A stretch of DNA of 64,000 nucleotides from Paradesertivirga superstes (GTDB taxonomy: Bacteria > Bacteroidota > Bacteroidia > Sphingobacteriales > Sphingobacteriaceae), in assembly GCF_037622515.1 (NCBI RefSeq), contig NZ_JBBJCN010000001.1, positions 248,001 through 312,000 on the forward strand, written 5' to 3'. The number at the start of each line of letters is the position of its first letter. Within the stretch, counting starts at the first letter, position 1. Positions 43,873-52,534 of this stretch are shown here, piece after piece. Below the pieces are notes generated by a model. That model worked only from the letters and a program-made list of their open reading frames with translations, did no database searches and was not told the origin of the DNA. The position numbers and the translations under genes were made by a program.

Positions 43873-45120
43873 ATGGAATTGGAAAAATTTTCCTTCGGCA
43901 TGGGCGATCGTTTTGCACATCAGGGTGAAGCACAGTTAAAAGCCATTTTAAAGGCTAAAGAACAGGGTGTTAATATCACCCCGGTTTGGAACAAATCAAA
44001 CCGGGAACACAAAGCGGTTAAAACCTATCCTGCAGAATTACGTGCAGAAGCGGATGCTGCGGTAAAAGCTTTAGGCTGGACAGGTCCATATCGGGTGGAC
44101 GCTGATCATATCACATTATCTACTGTAGATGGCTTTATCAACACTTCTGATTTTTTCACTTTAGATGTTGCGGATTATATAGGTAAAGCTGCTTCTGAAA
44201 GCGAGATCAATGCATTTATAGAACGTCGTAAAAAATATACAGGAAGTCTTTCTATCCCGGGTATTGATGAACAATTTGAAATAACTGACGATATGCTTCG
44301 TGATATTGCCAATAAATTTTTACTGGCAGCTATTGAAGCCGGAAAGCTCTATAAACATATTGCCGCTGCCAAAGGCGAGGATAATTTTATCGCAGAGGTT
44401 TCTATGGATGAAGTAAACGATCCGCAAACACCGGTGGAGTTATTTTTTATTTTGAGCGCGCTTGCTGATAATGAAATAAAAGCTCAAACCATCGCTCCAA
44501 AATTCACCGGCCGATTTAATAAGGGCGTCGATTATGTTGGGGATTTACAGCAATTCGCTAAAGAATTTGAAGAAGATATCCTCGTTATCAAACATGCGAT
44601 AAAAGAATTCGACCTTCCTGAGAACTTAAAACTGAGCGTACATTCCGGAAGCGACAAGTTTTCGCTTTATCGGCCGATAAGCGGGCTGATAAAAAAACAC
44701 AATTCCGGAATCCATTTAAAAACCGCGGGAACAACCTGGCTGGAAGAAATGATTGGTCTAGCCGAGGCTGGCAATGAGGCCCTGGAACTTGCCAAAGAAA
44801 TTTACGCCCATGCCCTGGGCCGTTTTGATGAACTTTGCGGACCATACGCTACGGTTATTGACGTAAATAAAGGCAAACTGCCAGGTGTAGAAGAAGTAAG
44901 CGGCTGGAGCGGTGAAAAATTTGCCAATACCCTTCGCCATAATGAGCAGCACCCCGATTTTAATCCGAATTTCAGACAATTGCTGCATGTTGCGTACAAA
45001 GTTGCCGCAGAAAATGGTGATCGTTATTACGCTGCGCTAAAAAAATATAAAGATATTGTTGCTATCCATGTAACCCAAAACCTGTATGAGAGACATATTG
45101 TGCCTTTGTTTTTAAGCTAA
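43873..45120 (+). CDS. tagaturonate epimerase family protein (UxaE-like)
   Basis: A 415-residue cytoplasmic protein starting MELEKFSFGMGDRFAHQGEA, with the family motifs WNKSNREHKAVKTYP, YRVDADHITL, VSMDEVNDPQTP, HSGSDKFSLYRPI and HLKTAGTTWLEE. UxaE enzymes interconvert D-tagaturonate and D-fructuronate by metal-dependent epimerisation, linking galacturonate to the hexuronate pathway. His and Asp residues in the DADH and HSGSDK motifs are candidate metal or catalytic ligands. The length is shorter than the about 480 residues of the Thermotoga enzyme but the frame looks complete. No other hexuronate gene is adjacent, so function is inferred from the family. Confidence 0.85.
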   Translation: MELEKFSFGMGDRFAHQGEAQLKAILKAKEQGVNITPVWNKSNREHKAVKTYPAELRAEADAAVKALGWTGPYRVDADHITLSTVDGFINTSDFFTLDVADYIGKAASESEINAFIERRKKYTGSLSIPGIDEQFEITDDMLRDIANKFLLAAIEAGKLYKHIAAAKGEDNFIAEVSMDEVNDPQTPVELFFILSALADNEIKAQTIAPKFTGRFNKGVDYVGDLQQFAKEFEEDILVIKHAIKEFDLPENLKLSVHSGSDKFSLYRPISGLIKKHNSGIHLKTAGTTWLEEMIGLAEAGNEALELAKEIYAHALGRFDELCGPYATVIDVNKGKLPGVEEVSGWSGEKFANTLRHNEQHPDFNPNFRQLLHVAYKVAAENGDRYYAALKKYKDIVAIHVTQNLYERHIVPLFLS

Positions 45121-45288
45121 ATAACCGGTAAACTACTTCATGTCCATTTTTAAATATCTTAATAATCTGCGTTTTTATTATTCAGCTGCCGTGGCGTTAT
45201 GCCTTTCTATCGGAAACATAAACAGCGAAATGCTGGGATTGGTGAAAACACCAATGTTATTAAGTTAAGGCGTTTGTCATGGTGGGGG

Positions 45289-45332
45289 AGCCTTTCTCTC
45301 CCTCTGGAAGAGATGCCGTAGGCAGAGAGGGT
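45289..45332 (+). repeat. inverted-repeat arm A flanking a DUF559 remnant
   Basis: The element reads GCCTTTCTCTCCCTCTGG, then AGAGATGCCGTAGGCAGAGA and GGGT. It matches the reverse complement of 45728-45770 at most positions. It also forms an internal CCCTCT/AGAGGG hairpin and could terminate the epimerase transcript. Confidence 0.7.
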
Positions 45333-45404
45333 ATCAGACTTTGCAGGAATAACCATCTTGTTATTCTTCTTTCATTTGAGGCATTAATGTCCCAATTCAT
45401 CCTT

Positions 45405-45690
45405 ATCCATTCCAATGCAACCTCTGTATAATCAATTATGGAGGCGTTATCAATTCTAAAATGCTATAGCCTTCGAACTTTAGCACCTGATCTCGAAAGT
45501 CATCATCATTTGACTGTCCCTGATCATCGTGAACGCTTTAGTTCATCGATATAGAAGTCTGCTACGAAATTTTCAAATAGGATGCTGCCGTCGATTTTCA
45601 AATCCAGAAATTTCCGATTCCTAAAATGAAACCATAAAATCTTTCCCCCAGTAGTGGATTCTTTTCTCAGGTATCTTCTGAATTGTTATT
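45405..45690 (-). pseudogene. decayed DUF559 (Vsr-like) endonuclease-domain gene
   Basis: On the minus strand one frame gives ILWFHFRNRKFLDLKIDGS followed by FENFVADFYIDELK. These match the DUF559 pattern LWxxLRNRxLxGxKFRRQxPIGxYIVDFYxxExKL. After an internal deletion a second frame gives VHDDQ and FRDQVLKFEGYSILEL, matching the downstream helix and strand (YDxxRxxxLxxxGYxVLRF). Frameshifts and stops make it non-functional. It sits between inverted arms at 45289-45332 and 45728-45770. Confidence 0.65.
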
Positions 45691-45727
45691 CCATGAATTG
45701 AATGTAGGTAAATCTTGTAACGCGTAA

Positions 45728-45770
45728 ACCCTCTCTGTCTTACGACATCTCTCCCTTAGGCGAGAAAGCC
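45728..45770 (-). repeat. inverted-repeat arm B flanking a DUF559 remnant
   Basis: ACCCTCTCTGTCTTACGACA followed by TCTCTCCCTTAGGCGAGAAA and GCC is the inverted, diverged counterpart of arm A, about 400 bases away. Confidence 0.7.
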
Positions 45771-45867
45771 CATCGCTCCTTCCAAACTCCATAATTACAA
45801 TCGACTGGTGTTACTACTCAGATACATGCAAAAGTACTTGAAAATGATTGGTGAGGATCTTGCACCG

Positions 45868-46065
45868 TTAAGCCACTTCCAGTATCTCAACATCTTGACG
45901 GCTGATAAAAAGTTTACGCCCACGATAGGCTACCCAAATATCATCCCATCCCTGGGTATCGTATCCTAAAAAATCCATATAAGGAAAATCAATGTGAAAC
46001 TGCTCGAAACCTTTTCCAACGTACACAAGTTTTACTCCTTCTGTTAATTGTTTTTTGTAGTTCAT
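45868..46065 (-). CDS. small protein of 65 residues, unknown function
   Basis: It starts MNYKKQLTEGVKLVYVGKGF and ends SRQDVEILEVA, with an aromatic-rich middle (FPYMDFLGYDTQGWDDIWVA). No signal peptide or membrane helix is visible. I do not recognise the family. The frame has good codon character and its stop is clean. About 90 bases upstream lies a TTAA-repeat element nearly identical to the one upstream of the phosphoesterase gene at 51390, so it may be co-regulated with phosphate-scavenging genes. Confidence 0.6.
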   Translation of the reverse strand: MNYKKQLTEGVKLVYVGKGFEQFHIDFPYMDFLGYDTQGWDDIWVAYRGRKLFISRQDVEILEVA

Positions 46066-46157
46066 GGTCTTTGATTAATGGTAAATCCTCTGATTCAATT
46101 GATCTTCTGGCAGGGATGATGACCACCCCTTAGGAAGAATTTTCAAATCAAAGAAAA

Positions 46158-46199
46158 GGAACAGATGTTAACTGATCTTAACTATTCTATTAAGCTAAG
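46158..46199 (-). promoter_or_regulatory. PHO-box-like TTAA direct-repeat element, copy 1
   Basis: On the minus strand it reads CTTAGCTTAATAG, then GTTAAGATCAGTTAACATCT and GTTCC. TTAA units occur at offsets 0, 12 and 22, close to the 11-bp phasing of the TTAACA-N5 PhoP box of Bacillus. A CTTTGATTTGA sequence resembling a -7 box lies just downstream. Similarity with 51434-51477 extends about 75 bases. Confidence 0.45.
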
Positions 46200-46413
46200 C
46201 ACTTCTTAAAAATAAATAAGAGAGCCGAAAGGGGGAAGCCGGGCACATTTAAATAAACGTAAATTCAGATCTACCACCTTACACCAGAAGCCAAATAGAC
46301 CTTGTGTTCTAATCTTAAAGTAGTACTTTAAATTCTTTCAATCCTCGCCTCTTTTTCCATAAACTTTCCGAAGATCTCTATGATATTTAAATAAAGAGGT
46401 GGATCAACTTTGC

Positions 46414-46665
46414 TCAGCCTGCAATTCTAAAGAAACTGACCGGCCCAAAAACACATTCTTCAATTGCCAACCCTATTGCTTGACTGGCATTCGCTGGAAG
46501 TGTTTCATCCATGTCTTGCCATTTTTCATCTTTATCTCTATAAATTCTGCCAAGCTCCTGATCATCTAATAAAATTTCAAAATGTTTTCTTCTCGGTATA
46601 ACCAGAAGAGAAATATTTCCTCCTAAGCTTAGAACTTCAACATTTATCCAAAATTCATTTTCCAT
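46414..46665 (-). CDS. small protein of 83 residues, unknown function
   Basis: It starts MENEFWINVEVLSLGGNISL and continues with RRKHFEILLDDQELGRIYRD; the C-terminus is IEECVFGPVSFFRIAG. The alternating strands suggest a small beta-rich cytoplasmic protein. I do not recognise a family with certainty. It has an ATG start, a plausible AT-rich upstream region and no signal peptide. It is probably monocistronic, lying 187 bases after the TonB receptor gene end on the same strand. Confidence 0.6.
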   Translation of the reverse strand: MENEFWINVEVLSLGGNISLLVIPRRKHFEILLDDQELGRIYRDKDEKWQDMDETLPANASQAIGLAIEECVFGPVSFFRIAG

Positions 46666-46852
46666 GAAATAAAATAAGGCATTTACTATGTCGCTTACTT
46701 TAACATCATATTAAGTTATATGCTTAATAAAAACCCGACATTCTTAAAGAGACTTTAGCTACATCATCCATTCGGGATGAAGAAGAATTGCTTTGCACAA
46801 TGCAATAAAGTTGTCATCCTGGGCAAATGAGGCCCTGATCTACTAATGTCTC

Positions 46853-48886
46853 TTAAAATGATGCACGCAATTCGATTAAGACACTTCTGCCTACACTATT
46901 TATTCCACTACCATGTGTTCGATAATCCTCGTTCAGCAAGTTTTGACCACTTACCCTGAGTTGTAGCATTTTATATTGATAGCCTGCAAAGACACTTAGT
47001 ACTTTCCACCCGGGAGTACCACCCTGGGGAATTCTGTTGTCATCTCTATCTCCCTGCGCAAGTCTGCTTTGCTTAGAAGCCCAGCAAAGCTGAGTAGTAA
47101 GGTAATATTTGTCAAGAGAATATCTTACAGATGCACTTCCATTAAAAGGAGGCATCCTTCTTAAGGGTTCATTTTTAGTAATATTCTTTCCATACGTATA
47201 AGCCGTAAAACTGTTAAGAGTCCAGCTTTTGTCGGGTTGCCATTGCAAAAATGCCTCCCCCCCTTTAACAGACGCATTTTCGACATTTTCCTTACGGTAT
47301 ACATTATACCCCTCTATCATTTCCCCTTCAGACTTAACCCTGGCTATCAGATTACTAAGTCCGTTATGGAATAATGCAAATGAGCTCTTCCACTTATCTG
47401 ATTGAAACCTATAACCTATTTCTGTATTATTACTTCTTTCCGGCTTCAGGCCAAACGATGGGATTTCATACCTGAAATCAACAATCCCTAAAGTGCCCAT
47501 ATCATCAATATTGGGAGCGCGATATCCACTGCTGAATGAAGCATACACATGATGTAGCCCTGACCCGTAGCTCACACCGGTGTTTAATACCATTGCACCT
47601 GGGGTAATTTTCACTAAACCAAGTTTTTCATCAGTTATAGAAGCATTAAACCAATTATATCGGATACCAGCTTCTACATTCAACTTTTTTATTTGAAGGT
47701 GATGAAGGCTATATATGGAAGCATTGGAATACGCAGATTTATCAGGATATAAGCCGCGACCACGCAGAGATATGTTGTTGCCTGTATTTAATTCTTCTTT
47801 AAAACTGCCAATCTTATCATAATAATATTCGAATCCGCTATTTGCAGTCCAATACCTTGTTAGTTCAGAAAGAACATCCATTGAAGCATTTGCTGTACTT
47901 ATATCATCCCGTTCTTTGCGTAGCGTGACATTACCATTCTTCTGACTATTACGTTCTTCGGCACTTTGCTGAAATGAGCCTGTAATAACTACTGATTTGA
48001 AAAAAGAATTGGAGTGATTGAGGTTCAGTTTCAGATAAGACAAATTCCTGCTTTGGAGTGCCATCTCATTAATTAAAAAATTTTCCAGTTGCACCTTATG
48101 ATATACAGACACATTACGTTGGTTTACTAGTTGATGTGCGACAGTTAATTCCGCATTATCAGCTAATTTCCATTTTAATTTTATATCTGCATCTGTTTCG
48201 GTATACCCTGAAGGAGATTGTCTGCCTGTAGTATCTCCACCTATTAAGGCGCCGAATTTTTTTAAACTTAGTCCCCCTGTTACAGCAAATTTCCGGGTCG
48301 AATACATCGCCTGGCCACGACCTGTTCTCTCCATATCTCCATTCCAATACCTGCCCGTTATACTACCTTTAAGCTGAGATTTCGGCGAATACACAGGGTC
48401 GTTAGTTAATACCTGAATTACACCTCCCATTGCGTCTGAACCATATTGCACAGATCCGCTGCCTTTAACAACTTCAATTCTGTTAACAGTAAAGTGATCA
48501 ATTGTATTAAGGTATTGATTGGGGCCGTACCGAAAAGTAGAATTATTCAACCGAATGCCATCAACCAGGATTAGCGTCTGGTTTCCGGTTAAGCCTCTTA
48601 CAAATGCCGAGCCACCGCCATGATTTGTTTTTTGTACAAAAACGCCCGGCACACTCATAAGAGCTTCGGGGGCAGACCGATACATAAAGTCGCTGATCTG
48701 TTCTCCTTTTAACACACTAATGGAGAACGGGCTGCTTATCACCGGTGAAGCTTTTCGGGTTGCGGTGATTACTACTTCGTTCAGTGTACCTGCTGTATCA
48801 GAAAAAGAACTTCTCTCTTCCTGAGCTTGTAATGCAAAAGGTACAGCTAAGACTAAAAAGAATAATGAAAATTTATCAAGTTTCAA
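46853..48886 (-). CDS. TonB-dependent outer-membrane receptor
   Basis: A 677-residue receptor. Signal peptide MKLDKFSLFFLVLAVPFALQ is followed by a TonB-box-like segment (NEVVITATRKASPVISSPFS) and a plug with YRSAPEALMSVPGVFVQKTN, SAFVRGLTGNQTLILVDGI and YGSDAMGGVIQVLT. The barrel ends in SVGRSVLIELRASF, with a C-terminal Phe. There is no carboxypeptidase-like extension, so it is of the siderophore/BtuB type rather than the SusC type. It begins 44 bases after the YncE/phosphoesterase gene, which implies an operon behind the TTAA-repeat promoter. A phosphorus-related or metal-related ligand is inference from context. Confidence 0.88.
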   Translation of the reverse strand: MKLDKFSLFFLVLAVPFALQAQEERSSFSDTAGTLNEVVITATRKASPVISSPFSISVLKGEQISDFMYRSAPEALMSVPGVFVQKTNHGGGSAFVRGLTGNQTLILVDGIRLNNSTFRYGPNQYLNTIDHFTVNRIEVVKGSGSVQYGSDAMGGVIQVLTNDPVYSPKSQLKGSITGRYWNGDMERTGRGQAMYSTRKFAVTGGLSLKKFGALIGGDTTGRQSPSGYTETDADIKLKWKLADNAELTVAHQLVNQRNVSVYHKVQLENFLINEMALQSRNLSYLKLNLNHSNSFFKSVVITGSFQQSAEERNSQKNGNVTLRKERDDISTANASMDVLSELTRYWTANSGFEYYYDKIGSFKEELNTGNNISLRGRGLYPDKSAYSNASIYSLHHLQIKKLNVEAGIRYNWFNASITDEKLGLVKITPGAMVLNTGVSYGSGLHHVYASFSSGYRAPNIDDMGTLGIVDFRYEIPSFGLKPERSNNTEIGYRFQSDKWKSSFALFHNGLSNLIARVKSEGEMIEGYNVYRKENVENASVKGGEAFLQWQPDKSWTLNSFTAYTYGKNITKNEPLRRMPPFNGSASVRYSLDKYYLTTQLCWASKQSRLAQGDRDDNRIPQGGTPGWKVLSVFAGYQYKMLQLRVSGQNLLNEDYRTHGSGINSVGRSVLIELRASF

Positions 48887-48930
48887 TTTGGATTTTTTAA
48901 GGTGATAATCACTTAAAGCTTAAACCGATG

Positions 48931-51390
48931 CTAATCATCATCGTCATCAGCTTTTGCTTCAAGTTTTACAAACGCGCTTCTCTTTGGAGCAGGCATGATA
49001 GAATTTTCGCCCTTAACATATTTCCATACTACCTCATTCAAATCCAGATCGGGGGCTAAATCTTCTCTTGAGAAATCGAAGGCTTCGGAGCGTATTGCAC
49101 TTGTATTATTTGCTGTGTTTTTTACGTCTAAACTAACACCTGCAGATCGCAGTTTGTATGCCGTTAAATCAGGCTGATTGGAAAAGCAGTCAAATAAAGG
49201 TTTTGCTGCAGCATCGTACTGGCTCATAGGTGGTAGGCCTAAAATCAATTCCATTGTTCTCAGCATTCCTGAAGTAGAATACATCGTATGATTTACCGAA
49301 CCCATTTTTATATAGGGGCTGATAACAAAAGCCGGAGAACGGTGCGCATCAACATGATCCGGTCCGTTCTGAGCATCATCCTCTAAAACAAAAATGGCAG
49401 ATTCCTTCCAAACAGGACTATTTGATATATGCTCTATCAATTGACCTAAAGCCAGGTCGTTATCAGCAACCATCGAAATAGGGCTTAACTTTCCCTTCCT
49501 CTGTCCACTGGTATGGTCGTTCCCTATTCGAATAGTATTAAATTGGGGAACTTGACCAACAGCCAGCAGAGAATCAAAATCGTGTTTAAATACTTTTATC
49601 CTGTCGACATCTTTTATATCCAGATTATATGATGGGTAGTTAACACATATCTTCCCTTCTAATGATTTAATACTTGCCTTTCCGGTCGAAGTAAATTCGC
49701 CGTAAGAACGGTAGCTTACACCGGCACGATTACAATAATCCCAGATAAAACCATCCCTCGGGTATGCAATTTTGCGGCTGCCTTCATAATCATAGGTCCC
49801 GCCTCTGTTACCATAACTTATGGGCCATGTTTTTTCAACATAGTCGTTAGCATATGCAGCCGTGCTCCAGTTATGTCCGTCGGCACTCACTTCTGCATCT
49901 ACATAAAAGTTATCCAGCAAAACAAATTGTCGGGCAAGAGCATGATGGTTAGGAGTAATTTTCTCCGGAAAAATACATAATGAAGTATCTCCGTTCCCTT
50001 CCGGCATATCACCCAACACCTGATCGTATGTGCGATTTTCTTTAATTACATAAAACACATGCTTTATCGGAGATTTATCTCCTGGTTTAGCCGGAACCGG
50101 ATTTCCTAAAGCATTATGAGCTTCATTCTCTTTTGCCTTATTAAAAGGCGTATTTGCGTACACCTGTTTAGAATAGGTGTTTAGCCTTGCAGCATTGGGC
50201 TGATCTATAAAAGACAATGTCCCTTTAAATAAACCGCCGATATATTGCAGCCTTGAATTTGTATTCCCTAAATGCGAACCGCTGTTATCAGTCTTCTTAA
50301 CCGGCTGAGGTCCTTGAGGATTGGGCATTGACGAAAATCCTTTCCCATTGCTTACCAGTATTTTATTATTTACCGTTTTTACATTGGTGGGATACCAGCC
50401 AGTGGGTATAAAGCCCATAGAGACGCTTTTTCCCGGTTGAGATACATTGAATACTGACAGGCAGTTGTTATCGGCATTGGCTATATATAAGCTTTTTTCA
50501 TCTGCTGATAAGGCAAGGCCATTAGTTGTAGAGCCGGTTAACTTTGTCGGAAAAAGTGTAGCCGAGATTGTTTCTATGACTTTACGCTGTGCCCTATTTA
50601 TTATCGATACAGAATTATCATTGGCATTTGCAACAAAAATGTATTCCCCTTTTTTTGTAGTAAGAATCTCATTCGGATGATTCTCTGTAATAATTGCAGC
50701 AACCATTCTTTCTTGTTTTATATCATATACAGCAAGCTTGTCACCTCCCCAGATTGAAATATAAAGCTCCGATTTATCGGGACTTAGTACACAGGCATAC
50801 GCTTCGTGAGAAAGTTTTAGCTTTCGAATGGTCTTTTTAGTAATAAGATCAACTATGTACAAGCTACTATCTTCCTTTGTAACCGTATAAAGCCTGTTAT
50901 TTTTGTTGTCGACATCAATTCCAGCAGGACTTATCTTTTCTTTCGGCCAGGCTTCACCTAATTTGATGGTATCGGGCTTAGTAAACTTTTTATTCTTAAT
51001 AGTAAATGAAATAATAATATTGTCATTCCCGCCAGACACATAAAGCTTCGTATCATCATTACTAAACTTTAAACCATACCAGGATTTGGCGATAGACACC
51101 GAATCTAATTGCTTTTCTGTTTTTGGATCTATGAGTTGTAAAAACTGAGTGCTTTGTCCATTATTTGTAACGGCCAGAAGTTTTTTATTTGCCGACAAAG
51201 CCATATTCAGAGGCAGGTCTCCTAATGCTATTGATCTTCCGGCAGGACTTAATGACCATCCATTAGGAAGAAGCACCTGTTTATTAGCAGAAGGTCTGGT
51301 TGGGGTTTGAGCATTAGTTACACCAACTACTGCAAGGCATAATAAGGCCTGGTTAAAAATTCTGAAACTATTTTTTAAAAGAAAACTCAT
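48931..51390 (-). CDS. bifunctional YncE-like beta-propeller / phosphoesterase (PF04185-type) protein
   Basis: An 819-residue exported protein. After the signal peptide (about 1-27, LLCLAVVGVTNA) comes a seven-bladed YVTN/YncE propeller at about 50-350 (RKLKLSHEAYACVLSPDKSE, YIFVANANDNSVSIINRAQR). The second half, about 440-745, is an alkaline-phosphatase-superfamily phosphoesterase: KHVFYVIKENRTYDQVLGDM, NFYVDAEVSADGHNW, IFVLEDDAQNGPDHVDAHRS and VISPYIKMGS carry the expected metal ligands. The protein ends in five aspartates. The enzyme likely releases phosphate from esters outside the cytoplasm; the propeller role is unknown. It heads a two-gene operon with a TonB receptor, and a TTAA-repeat element lies 44 bases upstream. 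Confidence 0.9.
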   Translation of the reverse strand: MSFLLKNSFRIFNQALLCLAVVGVTNAQTPTRPSANKQVLLPNGWSLSPAGRSIALGDLPLNMALSANKKLLAVTNNGQSTQFLQLIDPKTEKQLDSVSIAKSWYGLKFSNDDTKLYVSGGNDNIIISFTIKNKKFTKPDTIKLGEAWPKEKISPAGIDVDNKNNRLYTVTKEDSSLYIVDLITKKTIRKLKLSHEAYACVLSPDKSELYISIWGGDKLAVYDIKQERMVAAIITENHPNEILTTKKGEYIFVANANDNSVSIINRAQRKVIETISATLFPTKLTGSTTNGLALSADEKSLYIANADNNCLSVFNVSQPGKSVSMGFIPTGWYPTNVKTVNNKILVSNGKGFSSMPNPQGPQPVKKTDNSGSHLGNTNSRLQYIGGLFKGTLSFIDQPNAARLNTYSKQVYANTPFNKAKENEAHNALGNPVPAKPGDKSPIKHVFYVIKENRTYDQVLGDMPEGNGDTSLCIFPEKITPNHHALARQFVLLDNFYVDAEVSADGHNWSTAAYANDYVEKTWPISYGNRGGTYDYEGSRKIAYPRDGFIWDYCNRAGVSYRSYGEFTSTGKASIKSLEGKICVNYPSYNLDIKDVDRIKVFKHDFDSLLAVGQVPQFNTIRIGNDHTSGQRKGKLSPISMVADNDLALGQLIEHISNSPVWKESAIFVLEDDAQNGPDHVDAHRSPAFVISPYIKMGSVNHTMYSTSGMLRTMELILGLPPMSQYDAAAKPLFDCFSNQPDLTAYKLRSAGVSLDVKNTANNTSAIRSEAFDFSREDLAPDLDLNEVVWKYVKGENSIMPAPKRSAFVKLEAKADDDDD

Positions 51391-51433
51391 AAAAAAATTA
51401 ATTTATTCTGCTGATATACAAACTTCAAAGAAA

Positions 51434-51477
51434 GGGAACAGATATTAACTGATTTTAAATAATCTGTTAAACTAAGC
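51434..51477 (-). promoter_or_regulatory. PHO-box-like TTAA direct-repeat element, copy 2
   Basis: On the minus strand it reads CTTAGTTTAACAG, then ATTATTTAAAATCAGTTAAT and ATCTGTTCCC. Hexamers TTAACA, TTTAAA and TTAATA are spaced exactly 11 bases apart. GAAGTTTG, close to the TAnnTTTG -7 box, follows, and the ATG is 44 bases downstream. The position is right for an activator such as PhoB/PhoP. Confidence 0.5.
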
Positions 51478-51538
51478 TCTTTAAAATAAAAACAGAGCCG
51501 AAATTCAGCTCCATAATTCCTGTTTATGATATTGGGGT

Positions 51539-51572
51539 AAAACACAAGGAGCAAAACGCCTCCTTGTGTTTT
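51539..51572 (-). terminator. terminator of the tyrosine phosphatase gene
   Basis: A 13-bp perfect stem AAAACACAAGGAG/CTCCTTGTGTTTT with an eight-base loop. It lies ten bases after the stop of the minus-strand gene; on that strand the stem ends in TTTT. Confidence 0.85.
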
Positions 51573-51581
51573 CACATTAAA

Positions 51582-52400
51582 CTAATAGGTGTATTTAACC
51601 TTTAATTGTTTAATCTCCTTTTTTCCTATTCCTAACTCCTTTTCCATGAATTTTTCGGGAGTACCGTATTCATTAGAAAGGGCGGCAAAGAAAGTTCTAA
51701 GCAACTCTGGTCTTAACGCCATCATTTTTTTCCACTGCTCGTTAGTTAATCCGTTTACACTGGCCATTTGCGACATCATCTTACTATTCCGGGATTCTAA
51801 GTATACATTAGATGCAACGAAGTCTTCTTCAATTTTATTCATAGGTACGCCAAGAGCATATAAAAATAAAGCTGTTGCCATGCCGGTTCTGTCCCTTCCG
51901 CCAGTACAATGATATAAGAGAGCTGACGTATCAGGCAATACCAAAAGCTTTTGAAACAGCGCTTTGTTTCTACCACCGAAATATTGCACATTTGGAGCGC
52001 CATAAAAGTTCGTCAGCATATCGCCTTTTTCAATTTGCTTTGCCCATTCTTCTTTGGAAGGGAGACTTTCACTCCCTGCCGGACAATGAATGTATTCCAC
52101 GCCCACAGGTAATTTATCTGGCGCTGCAGCCGCTTCCTTTGTGCCACGGAAATCTACAACTGACACTATATTTCTTTCTCTCAGTGTATCCAAATCACTT
52201 GTTGTTAAGTTGCTGATATCCGCACTGCGAAACACTTTTCCCCATTTTACTTCTTTTCCATCAATGGTTTTATAACCGCCGACGTCTCTGAAATTAGCAG
52301 CTCCCTTTACATGTACCAACCGTTTGGTACTGTCGGCTAATTGAGCGTTTGAAATTAGAGGTAGCGAAATGATTGCTGATAAGATAATTTTTTTTAACAT
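51582..52400 (-). CDS. secreted tyrosine-phosphatase-like protein (Y_phosphatase3 family)
   Basis: A 272-residue protein with signal peptide MLKKIILSAIISLPLISNAQ. The catalytic P-loop is HCTGGRDRTG, with nucleophile Cys165 and Arg171 (C-x5-R). Upstream are the family motifs GAANFRDVGGYKT, FRSADISNLT and VVDFRGTKE. Such enzymes dephosphorylate phosphotyrosine, inositol phosphates or other esters; export makes a nutrient-scavenging role likely. It is followed by its own terminator, so it is transcribed separately from the phosphoesterase gene. Its gene starts 135 bases after the end of a TonB receptor gene on the same strand, so read-through is possible. Confidence 0.9.
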   Translation of the reverse strand: MLKKIILSAIISLPLISNAQLADSTKRLVHVKGAANFRDVGGYKTIDGKEVKWGKVFRSADISNLTTSDLDTLRERNIVSVVDFRGTKEAAAAPDKLPVGVEYIHCPAGSESLPSKEEWAKQIEKGDMLTNFYGAPNVQYFGGRNKALFQKLLVLPDTSALLYHCTGGRDRTGMATALFLYALGVPMNKIEEDFVASNVYLESRNSKMMSQMASVNGLTNEQWKKMMALRPELLRTFFAALSNEYGTPEKFMEKELGIGKKEIKQLKVKYTY

Positions 52401-52534
52401 AACGTATTTTTAAGTTTGTGACGCTGGTACTCACATAAATTGTCTATACCAGCTGCTGTGAATGCATTTAGTTGAACTAGCACACTCGTGATTATGCTTG
52501 TTCTTTTTTTTGAAATAATCCGAATGTTGGAGAA

